From: Salegentibacter echinorum
GTDB taxonomy: Bacteria; Bacteroidota; Bacteroidia; Flavobacteriales; Flavobacteriaceae
Length of the DNA: 64,000 nt
Assembly (NCBI RefSeq): GCF_900129445.1
Contig: NZ_FQVT01000003.1
Location: 248,001-312,000 of the forward strand
Reading direction: 5' to 3'
The notes beneath the pieces were generated by a model. It saw only the letters and a list, made by a program, of their open reading frames with translations. It had not been told where the DNA came from and searched no databases. Shown in pieces: positions 44,401-52,745 of this stretch. A program made the position numbers and the translations under genes. Position 1 is the stretch's first letter. The number at the start of each line of letters is the position of its first letter.

Positions 44401-45101
44401 AGTTGATGCAACAACATGACGACCTGGAACGTGCGAATAAAGATTTAGAACAGTTTGTTTCCATTTGCTCCCACGATTTACAGGAACCGCTATCTACAAT
44501 AAAATTTGGAAGTGATGTTTTGGGGAAAATGTACGGTGATAAATTAGATCAAAAAGGGAAAGATTATATACAATACATTAAAACGGCTTCTACCAGGCTA
44601 TCCGATCAAATAAAAGCTTTATTGGAGCACTCTAGAATTGGACGAAATGGACAAAAGAGTCTCGTAAATATTCAGGAGGTTATTGAGGTTGTAAAATATG
44701 ATTTGGGAAAACGTATAAAGGATACTAAAGCTAAAATATATGCCGGTTCCATGCCTAAAATTAATGGACACGAAGTTGAATTAAGGTTGCTTTTTCAAAA
44801 TCTTATAAGTAATGCGATAAAATATACGCCAAAGGAAAAAACGCCTGAAATTCGTATCTCCTCGTATAAAGAAGGTAATTATTGGGTGTTCGCTATTATG
44901 GATAATGGAATGGGAATCTCTAAAGAGGATCAGAAGAATATTTTTACCATTTTTAACCGCGTTAGAAATGAAGAAGAAAATGAAGGTACCGGCGTGGGAT
45001 TGGCACATGTTGAAAAGATTGTATTGCTGCACGAAGGTTCCATTTGGTTAGATAGTCAGCCCGGGGTGGGAAGTACATTTTATTTTAAGTTAAAAGCTTA
45101 G
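41463..45101 (+). CDS. CheB-CheR-PAS-histidine kinase fusion protein
   Basis: Domains in order in this 1212-residue protein are: a CheB methylesterase with VGASAGG (Ser30), VIQHLSP (His57) and LSGTGSDG (Asp at about 149); a CheR methyltransferase (about 215-490) with FFRDKDVW and VWDVACSSGEEAYS (SAM site); a long Glu-rich coiled coil (about 655-745, repeats of SNEELQ/TNEELQ); two PAS domains (about 745-860 and 865-970); HisKA with ICSHDLQEPL (about 1001); and HATPase with NLISNAIKYTP and DNGMGIS. The catalytic residues of all three enzymes look present. Such fusions are not classical chemotaxis proteins and act as cytoplasmic sensors. It ends 6 bases before the phytochrome gene, implying joint transcription. 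Confidence 0.92.
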   Translation: MTKTNNYPSKAALENQLKTEEPRIVAVGASAGGLEALKLFFESIPETDKNAYVVIQHLSPDYKSMMGELLKKNTNLPILEITENTKIKQGHIYLIPPVNNLLLENGRFKLVDKPKDQSLNLPIDMFFESLAKFNQNQAIGVILSGTGSDGTRGVRAIKENDGMIMVQEPEEAKFDGMPQSAINTGLVDYVIPVDEMAGELKNFIDAPAVFHFKDGDLNYDESQLMQILRFIDERTGLDFREYKHATLARRIARRMNVCKCKDLTHYFETLKNNKAEVDILHREFLIGVTKFFRDKDVWNILKNKVIPAMVDKKKNGDVLKVWDVACSSGEEAYSFAMLINEEIERQQKSVDLKIFATDISQKHLDIGSEATYPESIVADIDADLLLKYFYSRPNGYKVVDKLRRMVVFSRHNIIKNPPFSNMDMVVCRNLLIYFQPAIQNKSLNFLHYALKKEGILVLGTSENVGSQKDNFKPIDLATKIYKNVNPNKRLNSKLTRTQDLGVSAEIRKPEKTISKKSKNPIELKLKEELNSTILQTFGGASVFVDHTFNILQAVGEFRKYANLPVNGFSINLLEMLAPDLKYVVQSTLNKARKSNEQLRYEDANFEINGEQRAVDILVKPYQQKIDEGDPNFIITFIEKDVSIDDVKTVDKLSLSNRTKEYVSELEEELRETKEELNTSLEEIETSNEELQAANEELLASNEELQSTNEELQSVNEEINTVNAENLQKVEDLAALNADMNNMLESTEMGVIFLDKELCIRKFTPATQRHFNLISTDEGRPIEHFISSMGRQNLITRCKRVLRTGKILEKQVKAKEGAYFLRRISPYIDSNGEINGVVITFIDVGLLQRSKEKLIASEKRFKSFYEEDPVLHISVDSQSSLIMQCNQTAVTKLGYETKEELIDKPIFDLYNEESQIRALKSNKEFKATGQVTNMEQDMLTASGDLLPVILNATAERDEEGKIVNIRYTCVDISEIKQAEMKLMQQHDDLERANKDLEQFVSICSHDLQEPLSTIKFGSDVLGKMYGDKLDQKGKDYIQYIKTASTRLSDQIKALLEHSRIGRNGQKSLVNIQEVIEVVKYDLGKRIKDTKAKIYAGSMPKINGHEVELRLLFQNLISNAIKYTPKEKTPEIRISSYKEGNYWVFAIMDNGMGISKEDQKNIFTIFNRVRNEEENEGTGVGLAHVEKIVLLHEGSIWLDSQPGVGSTFYFKLKA

Positions 45102-45107
45102 AACAGC

Positions 45108-47336
45108 ATGCTAGACAATACCTATTACCCCGATAAAGTAGATATTTCTAACTGTGAAAAAGAACCAATTCATTTAATAGGAAAGGCACAAGCACACGGG
45201 GTTATTCTTGCGGTAGATCCTACAAGTCTTAAGATTCTACAGGCAAGTGAGAATACTGCCAATTTCTTGGGAATTGCGCATAGCGAGCTATTAAATAAGG
45301 ACATTTCACTTGTAGTTGGTGAAAAATATCGCGCTAACCTGGCTGAAGCAAATAATACAGATGAGGTTTTTAAAGCTTCAGAAATTGAAATTAACAACCA
45401 CAGGTTTGTGCTTTTGCCTCACAAAGCTAAGGATACACTTATTATAGATTTTGAAGTGCTAGGTAAAGACCGGGACAGCTTGTTTTTTCAGCAACAATTA
45501 ACCAGTATTATTACCGGGTTAGATAGTGTCACGAATATCCAAAATCTTTGTAGGGAAGCGGTAAAATTAACCAGGGATATTTTTGGTTATGACCGTGTGA
45601 TGATATATCGTTTTGATGAAGAGTGGAACGGCGAGGTTTTTGCTGAAGAAAAAAAACAGTCTTTAGAAAGTTGGCTGGGATTGCATTATCCGGCAAGCGA
45701 TATCCCGTCCCAATCCCGAAACTTATTTTTGGAACATAAGGTTCGTATAATTTCAAATGTGAATTATACGCCGGTTCCCATAACTCCGCAACTTTCTCCA
45801 ACAACCAACAAGCCTTTAGATTTATCGCGTTCTGAATTGCGCGGGGTTTCTCCCATTCATATAGAATATCTTCAAAATATGGGCGTGGGAGCTTCGCTAA
45901 CTGTGGCGCTTATTGCCAATGGAAAACTTTGGGGATTACTGGCCTGTCACCATTATTCGGCGAAGTTTATTAATTATTATCAAAGGGAAACCTGTAAGTT
46001 TTTGGGACAGGTATTTTCTAATAAACTGGCATTACTGGAAACCAGGAATTTTAATAACAAGTTGCGGGAAAGCGAAATATTACGCGATAAAATTCGGGAA
46101 AAATTCACTTCAGAAAATACCCTTTTTAGTGCCCTTACTTCAGGAAAAACCAGGTTTGTTGACTTAATTGATTGTGGTGGGGGTGCTTTGTTTTATGAGA
46201 ATAAACTCACCCTCACCGGGAAAACTCCGGCTGAAGCAGATGTTCACAAAATATTAGATTTTGTAGCGAATAAACAAAAAACTTTATTTTTCTCAAAAAG
46301 TCTTAAAAAACAATTTCCTGAAGCTGAAAAATTCAAAAAAACAGCATCGGGAATACTTGCAATGAATATTGGGCGTGGAAAAACCAATTTTATAATTTGG
46401 TTTCGGCCGGCTGTTTCAGAAACGGTTAATTGGGGTGGAAATCCGAATAAAAAAGTTTTTTATAATCAGGAAAAACAACGCTTAAGTCCGCGAAAATCTT
46501 TCCAGAAATGGAGTGAGAAATTAGATGGTGTAGCCTCCACCTGGCAGGATTATGAGCTTGAAACGGCAAAAGCTTTTAGTGAGAATATCAATCAATTTAT
46601 TCTACAACAGCAAAAAGACGAAATTAGCCGGTTAAACGCCAATTTAATTACTGCAAATAAGGATTTAGAGCTTTTTAGTTATGGAATTTCCCACGATCTT
46701 AAATCGCCGCTACGGGCTGTAAAAGGTTACGCACAAATGCTTCAGGAAGATTTTACTGAAGAAATACCTGCCGGGGCTGTAAATTTAATTCAAACAATTT
46801 ATACTTCAGGAGAGAAAATGGAGCTTCTCATTGAGCATATGCTGGATTTTGCGAAAATCACCGGGGGAGAACTTCAGAAGAGAAATCTGGACCTGGAAAG
46901 TTTGCTAAAGGAAATTATTACCGATTTTAATATTGAAAATAATTACCCTAAGACAGTTATTGATATAGAGTCTAATTTACCGGCAATGTTTGGCGATCGC
47001 GATATGCTTTACCAGGTTTGGCTAAATTTATTGGAAAACGCTTTAAAATACTCTCAAAAATCTGAGAAGCCCAATATACTAATTGGGGTGGTTTCTAATC
47101 AAAAAGTGCAACAGAAAAACAGAAAACCTATCTACTATATAAAGGATAATGGAATAGGTGTTTCAGAAGAAAGTAGCCAGGAAGTTTTCCAATTATTTAG
47201 GCGTTTCAGTCCCGGGGAGTACAAAGGAACAGGGATAGGATTGGCCCTGGTAAAACGGGTGATAGAAAAACACGCAGGAGAGATTTGGGTAGAAAGCAAT
47301 TTGGGAAAAGGCAGTACATTTTTCTTTCACTTATAA
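45108..47336 (+). CDS. bphP: Bacteriophytochrome histidine kinase (red/far-red light sensor)
   Basis: This 742-residue protein has a PAS2-GAF-PHY photosensory core. DISNCEKEPIHLIGKAQAHG places the bilin-binding Cys at about 16, as in bacteriophytochromes. YPASDIPSQSR (about 194-204) is the chromophore-contact motif, and WGLLACHHYSAK (about 277) the GAF His pair. The PHY tongue has PRKSF (about 461-465), matching P-R-x-S-F. The output is HisKA (SHDLKSPLRAVKGY, His at about 528) and HATPase (NLLENALKYS, DNGIGVS, GTGIGLALVKR). It would autophosphorylate depending on light and pass phosphate to the response regulator downstream. Heme oxygenase, encoded two genes on, would supply biliverdin. Confidence 0.95.
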   Translation: MLDNTYYPDKVDISNCEKEPIHLIGKAQAHGVILAVDPTSLKILQASENTANFLGIAHSELLNKDISLVVGEKYRANLAEANNTDEVFKASEIEINNHRFVLLPHKAKDTLIIDFEVLGKDRDSLFFQQQLTSIITGLDSVTNIQNLCREAVKLTRDIFGYDRVMIYRFDEEWNGEVFAEEKKQSLESWLGLHYPASDIPSQSRNLFLEHKVRIISNVNYTPVPITPQLSPTTNKPLDLSRSELRGVSPIHIEYLQNMGVGASLTVALIANGKLWGLLACHHYSAKFINYYQRETCKFLGQVFSNKLALLETRNFNNKLRESEILRDKIREKFTSENTLFSALTSGKTRFVDLIDCGGGALFYENKLTLTGKTPAEADVHKILDFVANKQKTLFFSKSLKKQFPEAEKFKKTASGILAMNIGRGKTNFIIWFRPAVSETVNWGGNPNKKVFYNQEKQRLSPRKSFQKWSEKLDGVASTWQDYELETAKAFSENINQFILQQQKDEISRLNANLITANKDLELFSYGISHDLKSPLRAVKGYAQMLQEDFTEEIPAGAVNLIQTIYTSGEKMELLIEHMLDFAKITGGELQKRNLDLESLLKEIITDFNIENNYPKTVIDIESNLPAMFGDRDMLYQVWLNLLENALKYSQKSEKPNILIGVVSNQKVQQKNRKPIYYIKDNGIGVSEESSQEVFQLFRRFSPGEYKGTGIGLALVKRVIEKHAGEIWVESNLGKGSTFFFHL

Positions 47337-47428
47337 AGTCTTATATTTTCGTGAGTATTTTATTTTAGAAAAAACGCATTACGTTTATATTTTAATGCAA
47401 AAACGGGCTATACGCCGGGATCATCAAA

Positions 47429-47444
47429 TAGTTTTGTATTTTTG
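47429..47444 (+). promoter_or_regulatory. Candidate promoter boxes before the response regulator
   Basis: Two -7 consensus matches lie head to tail: TAGTTTTG (47429-47436) and TATTTTTG (47437-47444), 17-32 bases before the ATG at 47461. No TTG is at the expected distance. They may allow the regulator and heme oxygenase to be transcribed apart from the phytochrome gene. Confidence 0.35.
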
Positions 47445-47460
47445 AGAAAATTCAGAAATA

Positions 47461-48018
47461 ATGATCACGACTCCTTTGCGCATAATTTTGGTTGAAGACG
47501 AAGAAACCGACGCTGTATTAATTCAACGACAAATTAAAAAAATAGTAGAAAGTGTTGAGATTAATGTGGTCGATGATATTGATGCTTTTAAACGTGTTTT
47601 TATGAACTCTTTGCCAGATGTCGTAATTTCAGATTATAACCTACCCACCTGCACCGGATTAGATATTTTAGAACTTTCTAAAGATATGGATGCCGATGTC
47701 CCATTTATTTTTGTAACTGGCGCGATAGATGATGACGAGCTTGCTGCCAATACTATTTTAGCCGGAGCCTCTGGTTTTGTGCTAAAAAAACATATGGATA
47801 GGTTAGGAGAGAAGCTTGAACCTTTACTTAAACGGGTGGTGTATAACATGGTACAGAACCAAGAGCTTAGGGAGCGAATTAGGAAAAATAAGATTGCGGT
47901 AAACCAAATTTACAGCTATTTGGATGAGATAAAAAGTGATGATAGGGAACAGCGCAAGAATATTTCGAAGATACGGGAAAATATAGGAAAATTTAATATA
48001 GATAACGATGTTAGATGA
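47461..48018 (+). CDS. Response regulator, Rcp-like partner of the phytochrome
   Basis: The receiver domain of this 185-residue protein spans about residues 5-135, with acidic residues Glu12-Asp13 (LVEDEETDAVL), phospho-Asp58 (VVISDYNLPT), a Thr (FVTGA) and Lys (FVLKK). A charged helical tail of 50 residues follows (NKIAVNQIYSYLDEIKSDD), with no DNA-binding domain. Phytochromes often signal to such single-domain regulators (Rcp1 type). It lies 124 bases after the phytochrome gene and overlaps the heme oxygenase gene by 11 bases, a strong sign of a shared task. Confidence 0.88.
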   Translation: MITTPLRIILVEDEETDAVLIQRQIKKIVESVEINVVDDIDAFKRVFMNSLPDVVISDYNLPTCTGLDILELSKDMDADVPFIFVTGAIDDDELAANTILAGASGFVLKKHMDRLGEKLEPLLKRVVYNMVQNQELRERIRKNKIAVNQIYSYLDEIKSDDREQRKNISKIRENIGKFNIDNDVR

Positions 48019-48574
48019 ATTAAGAAGTGCTACCAAAGAACTTCACGAACAGCTGGAAGAAGAAAATCTGGCGCAGAAAATAGTTAACCATCAAATTTCT
48101 TCGGAAGAATATAAGTTGCTGTTACTGCAAAATTATATTGCTTATAAAATCACCGAAACCGAAATTGAAAAATATATCCCAAACTATAATTCTGAAAAAT
48201 CTGCACAGTTAAACTTAGACCTGGAGGCACTGGAAGTAACAAATATTTCTACAGCCTCTTTTAAAGAAGATTTTAAACTTACATCTTATGAAGAAGCACT
48301 TGGCGCAGCCTATGTAGTTTTAGGTTCGGCCCTGGGCGGGGTTTATATTTCTAAAGAAATTCCCAATTGTCCTCATTTAGCTGAAATCCCCAAACCGCAT
48401 TTTTTTAATGGCGATAGGGCAGGAGTAAAAGCCTGGAATAAGTTTGTAAAAGAACTGAAAGCCAAAGATTTTTCTGAAGCTCAAGTAAAAACAGCTACCA
48501 ACAAGGCTTGTGAAACTTTCGAGTTCTTTAGCCGTATTTTTAAAGAAGCAACCCTGGGTTTTCAAACGGCATAA
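48008..48574 (+). CDS. bphO: Heme oxygenase, biliverdin-producing (BphO/HmuO-like)
   Basis: In this 188-residue protein LRSATKELHEQLEE (about 5-18) carries the proximal heme His at 13, and VLGSALGGVYISKEI (about 100-114) is the distal glycine-rich helix of heme oxygenases. It cleaves heme to biliverdin, CO and iron. Overlap with the response regulator gene and proximity to the phytochrome gene indicate that its main product is the chromophore and not iron. In this family a heme-storage or inactive role is possible, but the key His and Gly motifs are present. Confidence 0.88.
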   Translation: MLDELRSATKELHEQLEEENLAQKIVNHQISSEEYKLLLLQNYIAYKITETEIEKYIPNYNSEKSAQLNLDLEALEVTNISTASFKEDFKLTSYEEALGAAYVVLGSALGGVYISKEIPNCPHLAEIPKPHFFNGDRAGVKAWNKFVKELKAKDFSEAQVKTATNKACETFEFFSRIFKEATLGFQTA

Positions 48575-48671
48575 AACCTTTTTTTGCTATGAGAGACTTA
48601 CAAGATCTTGGATTTAATACGCCTTTCTTCATTTTATGTGTGAAAAATGATATACCATAATAATAACGTTT

Positions 48672-50396
48672 ATGCTTATGCAAAATTACCCTAAGCTTTT
48701 AATTTGTCTTTTTCTTACGTTTAGTTTCCCTATGTCGAATTTTGCTCAGTCTGGCCGAATTCCGGTTAGGGCAGAAAACGGAATGGTAGTGAGCAGTCAT
48801 TACCTGGCTTCAAAAGTAGGGGAAGAGATATTGAGTAAAGGCGGCAATGCAATAGATGCCGGTGTGGCCACGGCTTTTACATTAGCTGTGACCTTGCCTT
48901 CTGCAGGGAATATTGGTGGCGGAGGGTTTCTCGTATATCACGGGGCAAACGGCGACAAAACGGCCTTCAATTTTAGGGAGAAAGCACCATTAAAAGCCTC
49001 TGTCGATATGTTCTTAGATGAAGATGGTCAAATAAAAGATAACTCCAACCACGAAGGTTTGCTTTCTGTTGGCGTGCCGGGAACGGTAGCCGGCTTGTAT
49101 AAAGCACATCAAAAAATGGGAAATCTTCCCTGGGAGGAGCTTTTAGAGCCGGCGATTAACCTGGCAGAAAACGGGTTTGAATCTACCTACAATATGAACT
49201 GGTTTTTGAAATGGGTGAAAGAACATCACGATGACGAATTGTATGCTGCGACAGCAAAAGCTTTTTTGAAAAATGGAGAAGAGATCTATAAGCCTGGAGA
49301 AACCTGGAAACAACCCGATTTGGCAAAGAGTTTAAAGCGAATTCAGCAAAATGGCGCCGACGGATTTTACAAAGGGAAAACAGCCAAACTAATCGCCGAT
49401 TTTATGAAAGAACACGGCGGTTTAATTACTGAAAAAGATCTTGCGAATTATGAAGCCGAGGAATTAGCACCGGTAACAGGTACTTACCGCGGTTATGAAG
49501 TTGTGGCGATGCCACCGCCAAGTTCGGGTGGGGTGGCGCTTATTGAAATGCTTAATATTTTAGAAGTTTTCGATCTGGAAGAAGCGGGAGCAAACTCTGC
49601 GAAATCTTATCATTTACTAACCGAGGCAATGCGCCGCGCCTATGCCGATCGTGCTTTGTATCTTGGAGATCCTAATTTTAATCCAAAAATGCCCCTGGAA
49701 AAATTAACTTCTAAGGAATATGCTAAGAAACTTCAGGAGGGTATTCAAATTGATAGGGCATCAAAAAGTGATTCGGCTAATTTTAATAAAGCCCATTTGC
49801 GATATGAGAGTCCGCAAACCACACATATTTCCGTGGTGGATAAAGAGGGTAATGCAGTTTCCTTAACCTATACCTTAGAACGCAGCTATGGTTCTAAAAT
49901 AGTAGTTCCCGGCGCAGGATTTCTACTGAATAATGAAATGGGGGATTTTAATCCTATCCCGGGTCACACCGATACCAAAGGATTAATTGGTACGAAACCA
50001 AACCTGGTAGCACCCGGGAAACGTATGTTATCCAGTATGACCCCAACTATAATTGCCAAAGAAGGAAAACCTGTTTTAGCGATAGGAAGTCCCGGGGGAA
50101 GAACGATAATCAATACCGTTTTGCAGGTAGTGGTAAATATGATAGATCATAAAATGAACATTGCTAAAGCTATAGAATCTCCCAGAATTCATCATCAGTG
50201 GTTACCAGATCGTACTCGATTTGAAGATTTTGGAATTTCTCCAGATACCAAAAAGCTTTACGAGCAAATGGGACACGAAGTTTACGAAGCAGGAAGCCAG
50301 GGCCAGGCTATGGGGATCTATATAGATTGGGAAAACGACCTTCTTTATGGCGCCGCAGATTCCAGGAGTTATGATGGAAAAGCTGAAGGGTTTTAG
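48672..50396 (+). CDS. ggt: Gamma-glutamyltransferase precursor
   Basis: In these 574 residues a signal peptide (about 1-25, ending SNFAQ) directs export to the periplasm. ILSKGGNAIDAGVATAFTL (about 54-72) and NIGGGGFLVYH begin the large subunit. SPQTTHISVVDKEGN holds the autocleavage point, with the nucleophile Thr at about 383, and the small subunit continues with MLSSMTPTII and GSPGGRTIINTV (about 475). The enzyme moves or hydrolyses the gamma-glutamyl group of glutathione. Length and motifs are complete. It stands alone, and neighbours give no pathway hint. Confidence 0.94.
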   Translation: MLMQNYPKLLICLFLTFSFPMSNFAQSGRIPVRAENGMVVSSHYLASKVGEEILSKGGNAIDAGVATAFTLAVTLPSAGNIGGGGFLVYHGANGDKTAFNFREKAPLKASVDMFLDEDGQIKDNSNHEGLLSVGVPGTVAGLYKAHQKMGNLPWEELLEPAINLAENGFESTYNMNWFLKWVKEHHDDELYAATAKAFLKNGEEIYKPGETWKQPDLAKSLKRIQQNGADGFYKGKTAKLIADFMKEHGGLITEKDLANYEAEELAPVTGTYRGYEVVAMPPPSSGGVALIEMLNILEVFDLEEAGANSAKSYHLLTEAMRRAYADRALYLGDPNFNPKMPLEKLTSKEYAKKLQEGIQIDRASKSDSANFNKAHLRYESPQTTHISVVDKEGNAVSLTYTLERSYGSKIVVPGAGFLLNNEMGDFNPIPGHTDTKGLIGTKPNLVAPGKRMLSSMTPTIIAKEGKPVLAIGSPGGRTIINTVLQVVVNMIDHKMNIAKAIESPRIHHQWLPDRTRFEDFGISPDTKKLYEQMGHEVYEAGSQGQAMGIYIDWENDLLYGAADSRSYDGKAEGF

Positions 50397-50412
50397 GGTA
50401 TTAATTAGATAA

Positions 50413-50445
50413 TAATTTCATTATTTTATTGTAATTTCATTATTT
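50413..50445. repeat. 19-bp near-tandem AT-rich repeat before a lipoprotein gene
   Basis: TAATTTCATTATTT occurs at 50413-50426 and again at 50432-50445, spaced by one 19-base period, 14 bases before the ATG at 50459. It might be part of the promoter region. Confidence 0.4.
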
Positions 50446-50458
50446 AAATCAATAACCA

Positions 50459-50938
50459 ATGAAAAAGTTAGTATTGCTATTAGGATTTGTTGCATTTTTC
50501 TCGATTTCCTGCGATAAAGATGATCCCTCAAACTGCTGTGTCATAATGGATACGGGGGTAACCATAAAATATGTAAATGAAACTGGGGAAAATTTACTGG
50601 AAAAAGATGGAGCATTATCAATTAAAGATATAACCTTATTCCATAAGGTAGATTCGGAATGGGAGCAGTATTTTAAGGGAAATTTAGATATTCCTACGGG
50701 TTTGGAAGAAGTGTCGATGCCAGAAGGAAAATATTTAGGTATCGCTACAAGCCTTGATGTAGATGAGAATAATATTTCAGAAACAAAAATAAGGTTTTCT
50801 GAAACAGATGAAGATATAATTAAAACCAAACTAAACTTCAGTTCAAATAATACGATAGTGGATAAGGTTTGGTACAACCGAGAGTTAAAGTGGGAGAGAA
50901 CGAATAAAAATCCGCGCAACTTTGTTATTGTAAAGTAA
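50459..50938 (+). CDS. Putative lipoprotein of unknown function
   Basis: The product of 159 residues has a lipoprotein signal peptide with lipobox SISC (Cys18). The mature part starts with an acidic run (DKDDPSN) containing a Cys-Cys pair (NCCVIMD) and continues as beta-rich sequence with alternating charged residues (TGVTIKYVNETGENLL). I do not recognise a family. It could be a small immunoglobulin-like or lipocalin-like domain on the outer membrane. It stands between ggt and wrbA in the same direction, with gaps too long to argue for one transcript. Confidence 0.7.
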   Translation: MKKLVLLLGFVAFFSISCDKDDPSNCCVIMDTGVTIKYVNETGENLLEKDGALSIKDITLFHKVDSEWEQYFKGNLDIPTGLEEVSMPEGKYLGIATSLDVDENNISETKIRFSETDEDIIKTKLNFSSNNTIVDKVWYNRELKWERTNKNPRNFVIVK

Positions 50939-51186
50939 TGATTTACATTTTTTGTAAAAATTTCAAACAGCAAGAAAGGTAATTATGAAATCGCTTTTAG
51001 GCTTTGCGATAGAGGAGATCTTGCTAATTGGGAAAATTTTTAACGGGCATCAATGATTTCGATTAATCCTGGATATCGGTTAAATTTGGATTTTAGTTAT
51101 GCAATTTTATAATAATCTTAAAACTAATGTTTTAATTATGATTTATATTTATGGTGAAAGCTTAATTAACTTTAAAAATATAAATT

Positions 51187-51789
51187 ATGAGTCAACCAAA
51201 AGTAGCAGTAATATTTTATAGTGCCACAGGTACAAATCATCAATTGGCACAATGGGCCGGCGAAGCAGCCAAGAATGCAGGCGCGGCAGAAGTAAGGGTG
51301 AAAAGAATTAAGGAAACCGCTCCGCAGGAGGCTATAGATCAAAATGAAGCCTGGAAAAATTATGCGGCTGAAAATAAAGATTTTCCAACTGTAGAACTGG
51401 ACGATTTGTTGTGGGCAGATGCTATTATTTTTAGCACGCCAACCCGTTATGGAAACCTGCCTTCTCAGCTTCAGGCGTTTTTTGATACCACCGGCGGATT
51501 ATGGTCCAGTGGGAAACTGACCAATAAAATTGTGAGTGGAATGACAAGTGCGGCCAACCATCACGGCGGGCAGGAAGCAACTTTACTTTCACTATATAAG
51601 ACCATAATGCACTGGGGCTCTATAATTGTAGCTCCCGGCTATACCGATTCCAGTCTTTTTGAAGCAGGAGGAAATCCTTACGGTGTAAGCGTTACTGCAA
51701 GTGGAAATACTCCTGGAGATAACATTAAAAAAGCAGTTGAACACCAGGTTAAAAGAACGGTTGAAATGGCCGCAAAGTTTAAAGACTAA
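51187..51789 (+). CDS. wrbA: WrbA-like NAD(P)H:quinone oxidoreductase (flavodoxin fold)
   Basis: In this 200-residue protein VAVIFYSATGTNHQLAQWAG (about 6-25) is the FMN phosphate loop, FSTPTRYGNLPSQLQAFFD (about 79-97) the second FMN-contact loop with the WrbA insertion, and AANHHGGQEATLL (about 121-133) the signature around the flavin. It reduces quinones by two electrons, guarding against oxidative stress in the cytoplasm. A strong terminator follows after 37 bases. Confidence 0.92.
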   Translation: MSQPKVAVIFYSATGTNHQLAQWAGEAAKNAGAAEVRVKRIKETAPQEAIDQNEAWKNYAAENKDFPTVELDDLLWADAIIFSTPTRYGNLPSQLQAFFDTTGGLWSSGKLTNKIVSGMTSAANHHGGQEATLLSLYKTIMHWGSIIVAPGYTDSSLFEAGGNPYGVSVTASGNTPGDNIKKAVEHQVKRTVEMAAKFKD

Positions 51790-51825
51790 TCAATTTTTTT
51801 AAATAAGATATCCAAAAACCCAAGC

Positions 51826-51860
51826 AGACCCGCCCGAATTTATTCGGGCGGGTCTTTTTA
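51826..51860. terminator. Bidirectional terminator between wrbA and the pseudouridine synthase gene
   Basis: AGACCCGCCCGAAT (51826-51839) pairs perfectly with ATTCGGGCGGGTCT (51842-51855) over a 2-base gap, followed by TTTTA on the plus strand. On the minus strand it lies directly after the convergent gene. Confidence 0.9.
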
Positions 51861-51865
51861 AATTT

Positions 51866-52441
51866 TTAGTATAAAAACTCAGGAAGTTCTATTACTTCCC
51901 CGGCTGCCATATCCTTTACGGTTTCGTTGCCAATCCTTACCCGCACTAATCGTAAGGTGGGGAAGCCAACCGCAGCTGTCATTTTTTTAACCTGCCTAAA
52001 TTTACCTTCAACCAATGTTACAGATATCCAACTGGTAGGGCCGTGACGTTCATCACGAATTTTTTTGGCTCGCTCGGGAAATACCGGTCTTTCATTTAAA
52101 ATTAAAGCTTTGCAGGGTAGTGTATTGTAGTTTGTACCGTTAATACTAATAGCTACACCAAACTTAATTCTTTCAATCGCTTCTGGCGTGATTTGTCCAT
52201 CCACCTGCACAAAATATTCTTTTTCAATTTTATTCCCGGTAATTTCGGCACTTGCTTTTCCGTTAGTTGTTAGAAACAATAAACCTTCTGAATCCTGGTC
52301 CAACCTTCCTACCGCCATGGTTTCTGAAGGAAAGTCGCCTAATTCGCCCAACAATTTCTTTTTCTTGCGCGGACGCTCGTTCGTGATAAACTGACTTAAA
52401 TATCCGTAGGGTTTGTAAATTTTAAAATAACGATGCTGCAT
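51866..52441 (-). CDS. rluE: RluE-like 23S rRNA pseudouridine synthase (RsuA family)
   Basis: In this 191-residue protein RYFKIYKPYGYLSQF is the N-terminal core strand, and VGRLDQDSEGLLFLTTNG (about 43-60) contains the catalytic Asp in G-R-L-D. KEYFVQVDG and LVEGKFRQVKKMTAAVGFP (about 145-163) are further family motifs. There is no S4 domain, as in RluE, which makes pseudouridine 2457 in E. coli 23S rRNA. The exact target here is inferred. Its start lies 2 bases downstream of the DciA-like gene's stop codon, so the genes are likely co-transcribed. Confidence 0.88.
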   Translation of the reverse strand: MQHRYFKIYKPYGYLSQFITNERPRKKKKLLGELGDFPSETMAVGRLDQDSEGLLFLTTNGKASAEITGNKIEKEYFVQVDGQITPEAIERIKFGVAISINGTNYNTLPCKALILNERPVFPERAKKIRDERHGPTSWISVTLVEGKFRQVKKMTAAVGFPTLRLVRVRIGNETVKDMAAGEVIELPEFLY

Positions 52442-52442
52442 G

Positions 52443-52745
52443 TTAACGAAGAACCAATTTTTTAACCAGGTCTTTCCCCAGCTCTTTATTTAACATCTTT
52501 ATGATCTTTTCTTTACCGTAACTTAGCTCTTCTCTTAATACAGAAGAACTTAACTGCACAAAAAGGGTGTCGTTTTGTAATTTTATAGCAGTAGTGTACT
52601 TTTGAATTGCGGGTCCCATTTCCCTGTTCCATACTTCCTTTACACTCACCTTATCCAAGCCGCTTTGCAGTTTATTATGATCTACAAAATCTTTTAATAC
52701 TTCACTTAAACTCTGGTTTTCATTAGTTCTCTTCTTCATTTTCAT
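52443..52745 (-). CDS. DUF721 / DciA-like protein
   Basis: This 100-residue protein is a single DUF721 domain. LSEVLKDFVDHNKLQSGLDK is followed by VKEVWNREMGPAIQKYT, the W-x2-V/E-x-G-x3 core, and LFVQLSSSVLREELSY, a strand-helix typical of the family. The family includes DciA, which loads the replicative helicase. Its position one gene downstream of recF, as in many genomes where it follows dnaA-dnaN-recF, supports a replication role. It overlaps the lipoprotein gene upstream by 23 bases. Several Met codons near the start (MKMKK) leave the exact start open by two residues. Confidence 0.82.
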   Translation of the reverse strand: MKMKKRTNENQSLSEVLKDFVDHNKLQSGLDKVSVKEVWNREMGPAIQKYTTAIKLQNDTLFVQLSSSVLREELSYGKEKIIKMLNKELGKDLVKKLVLR

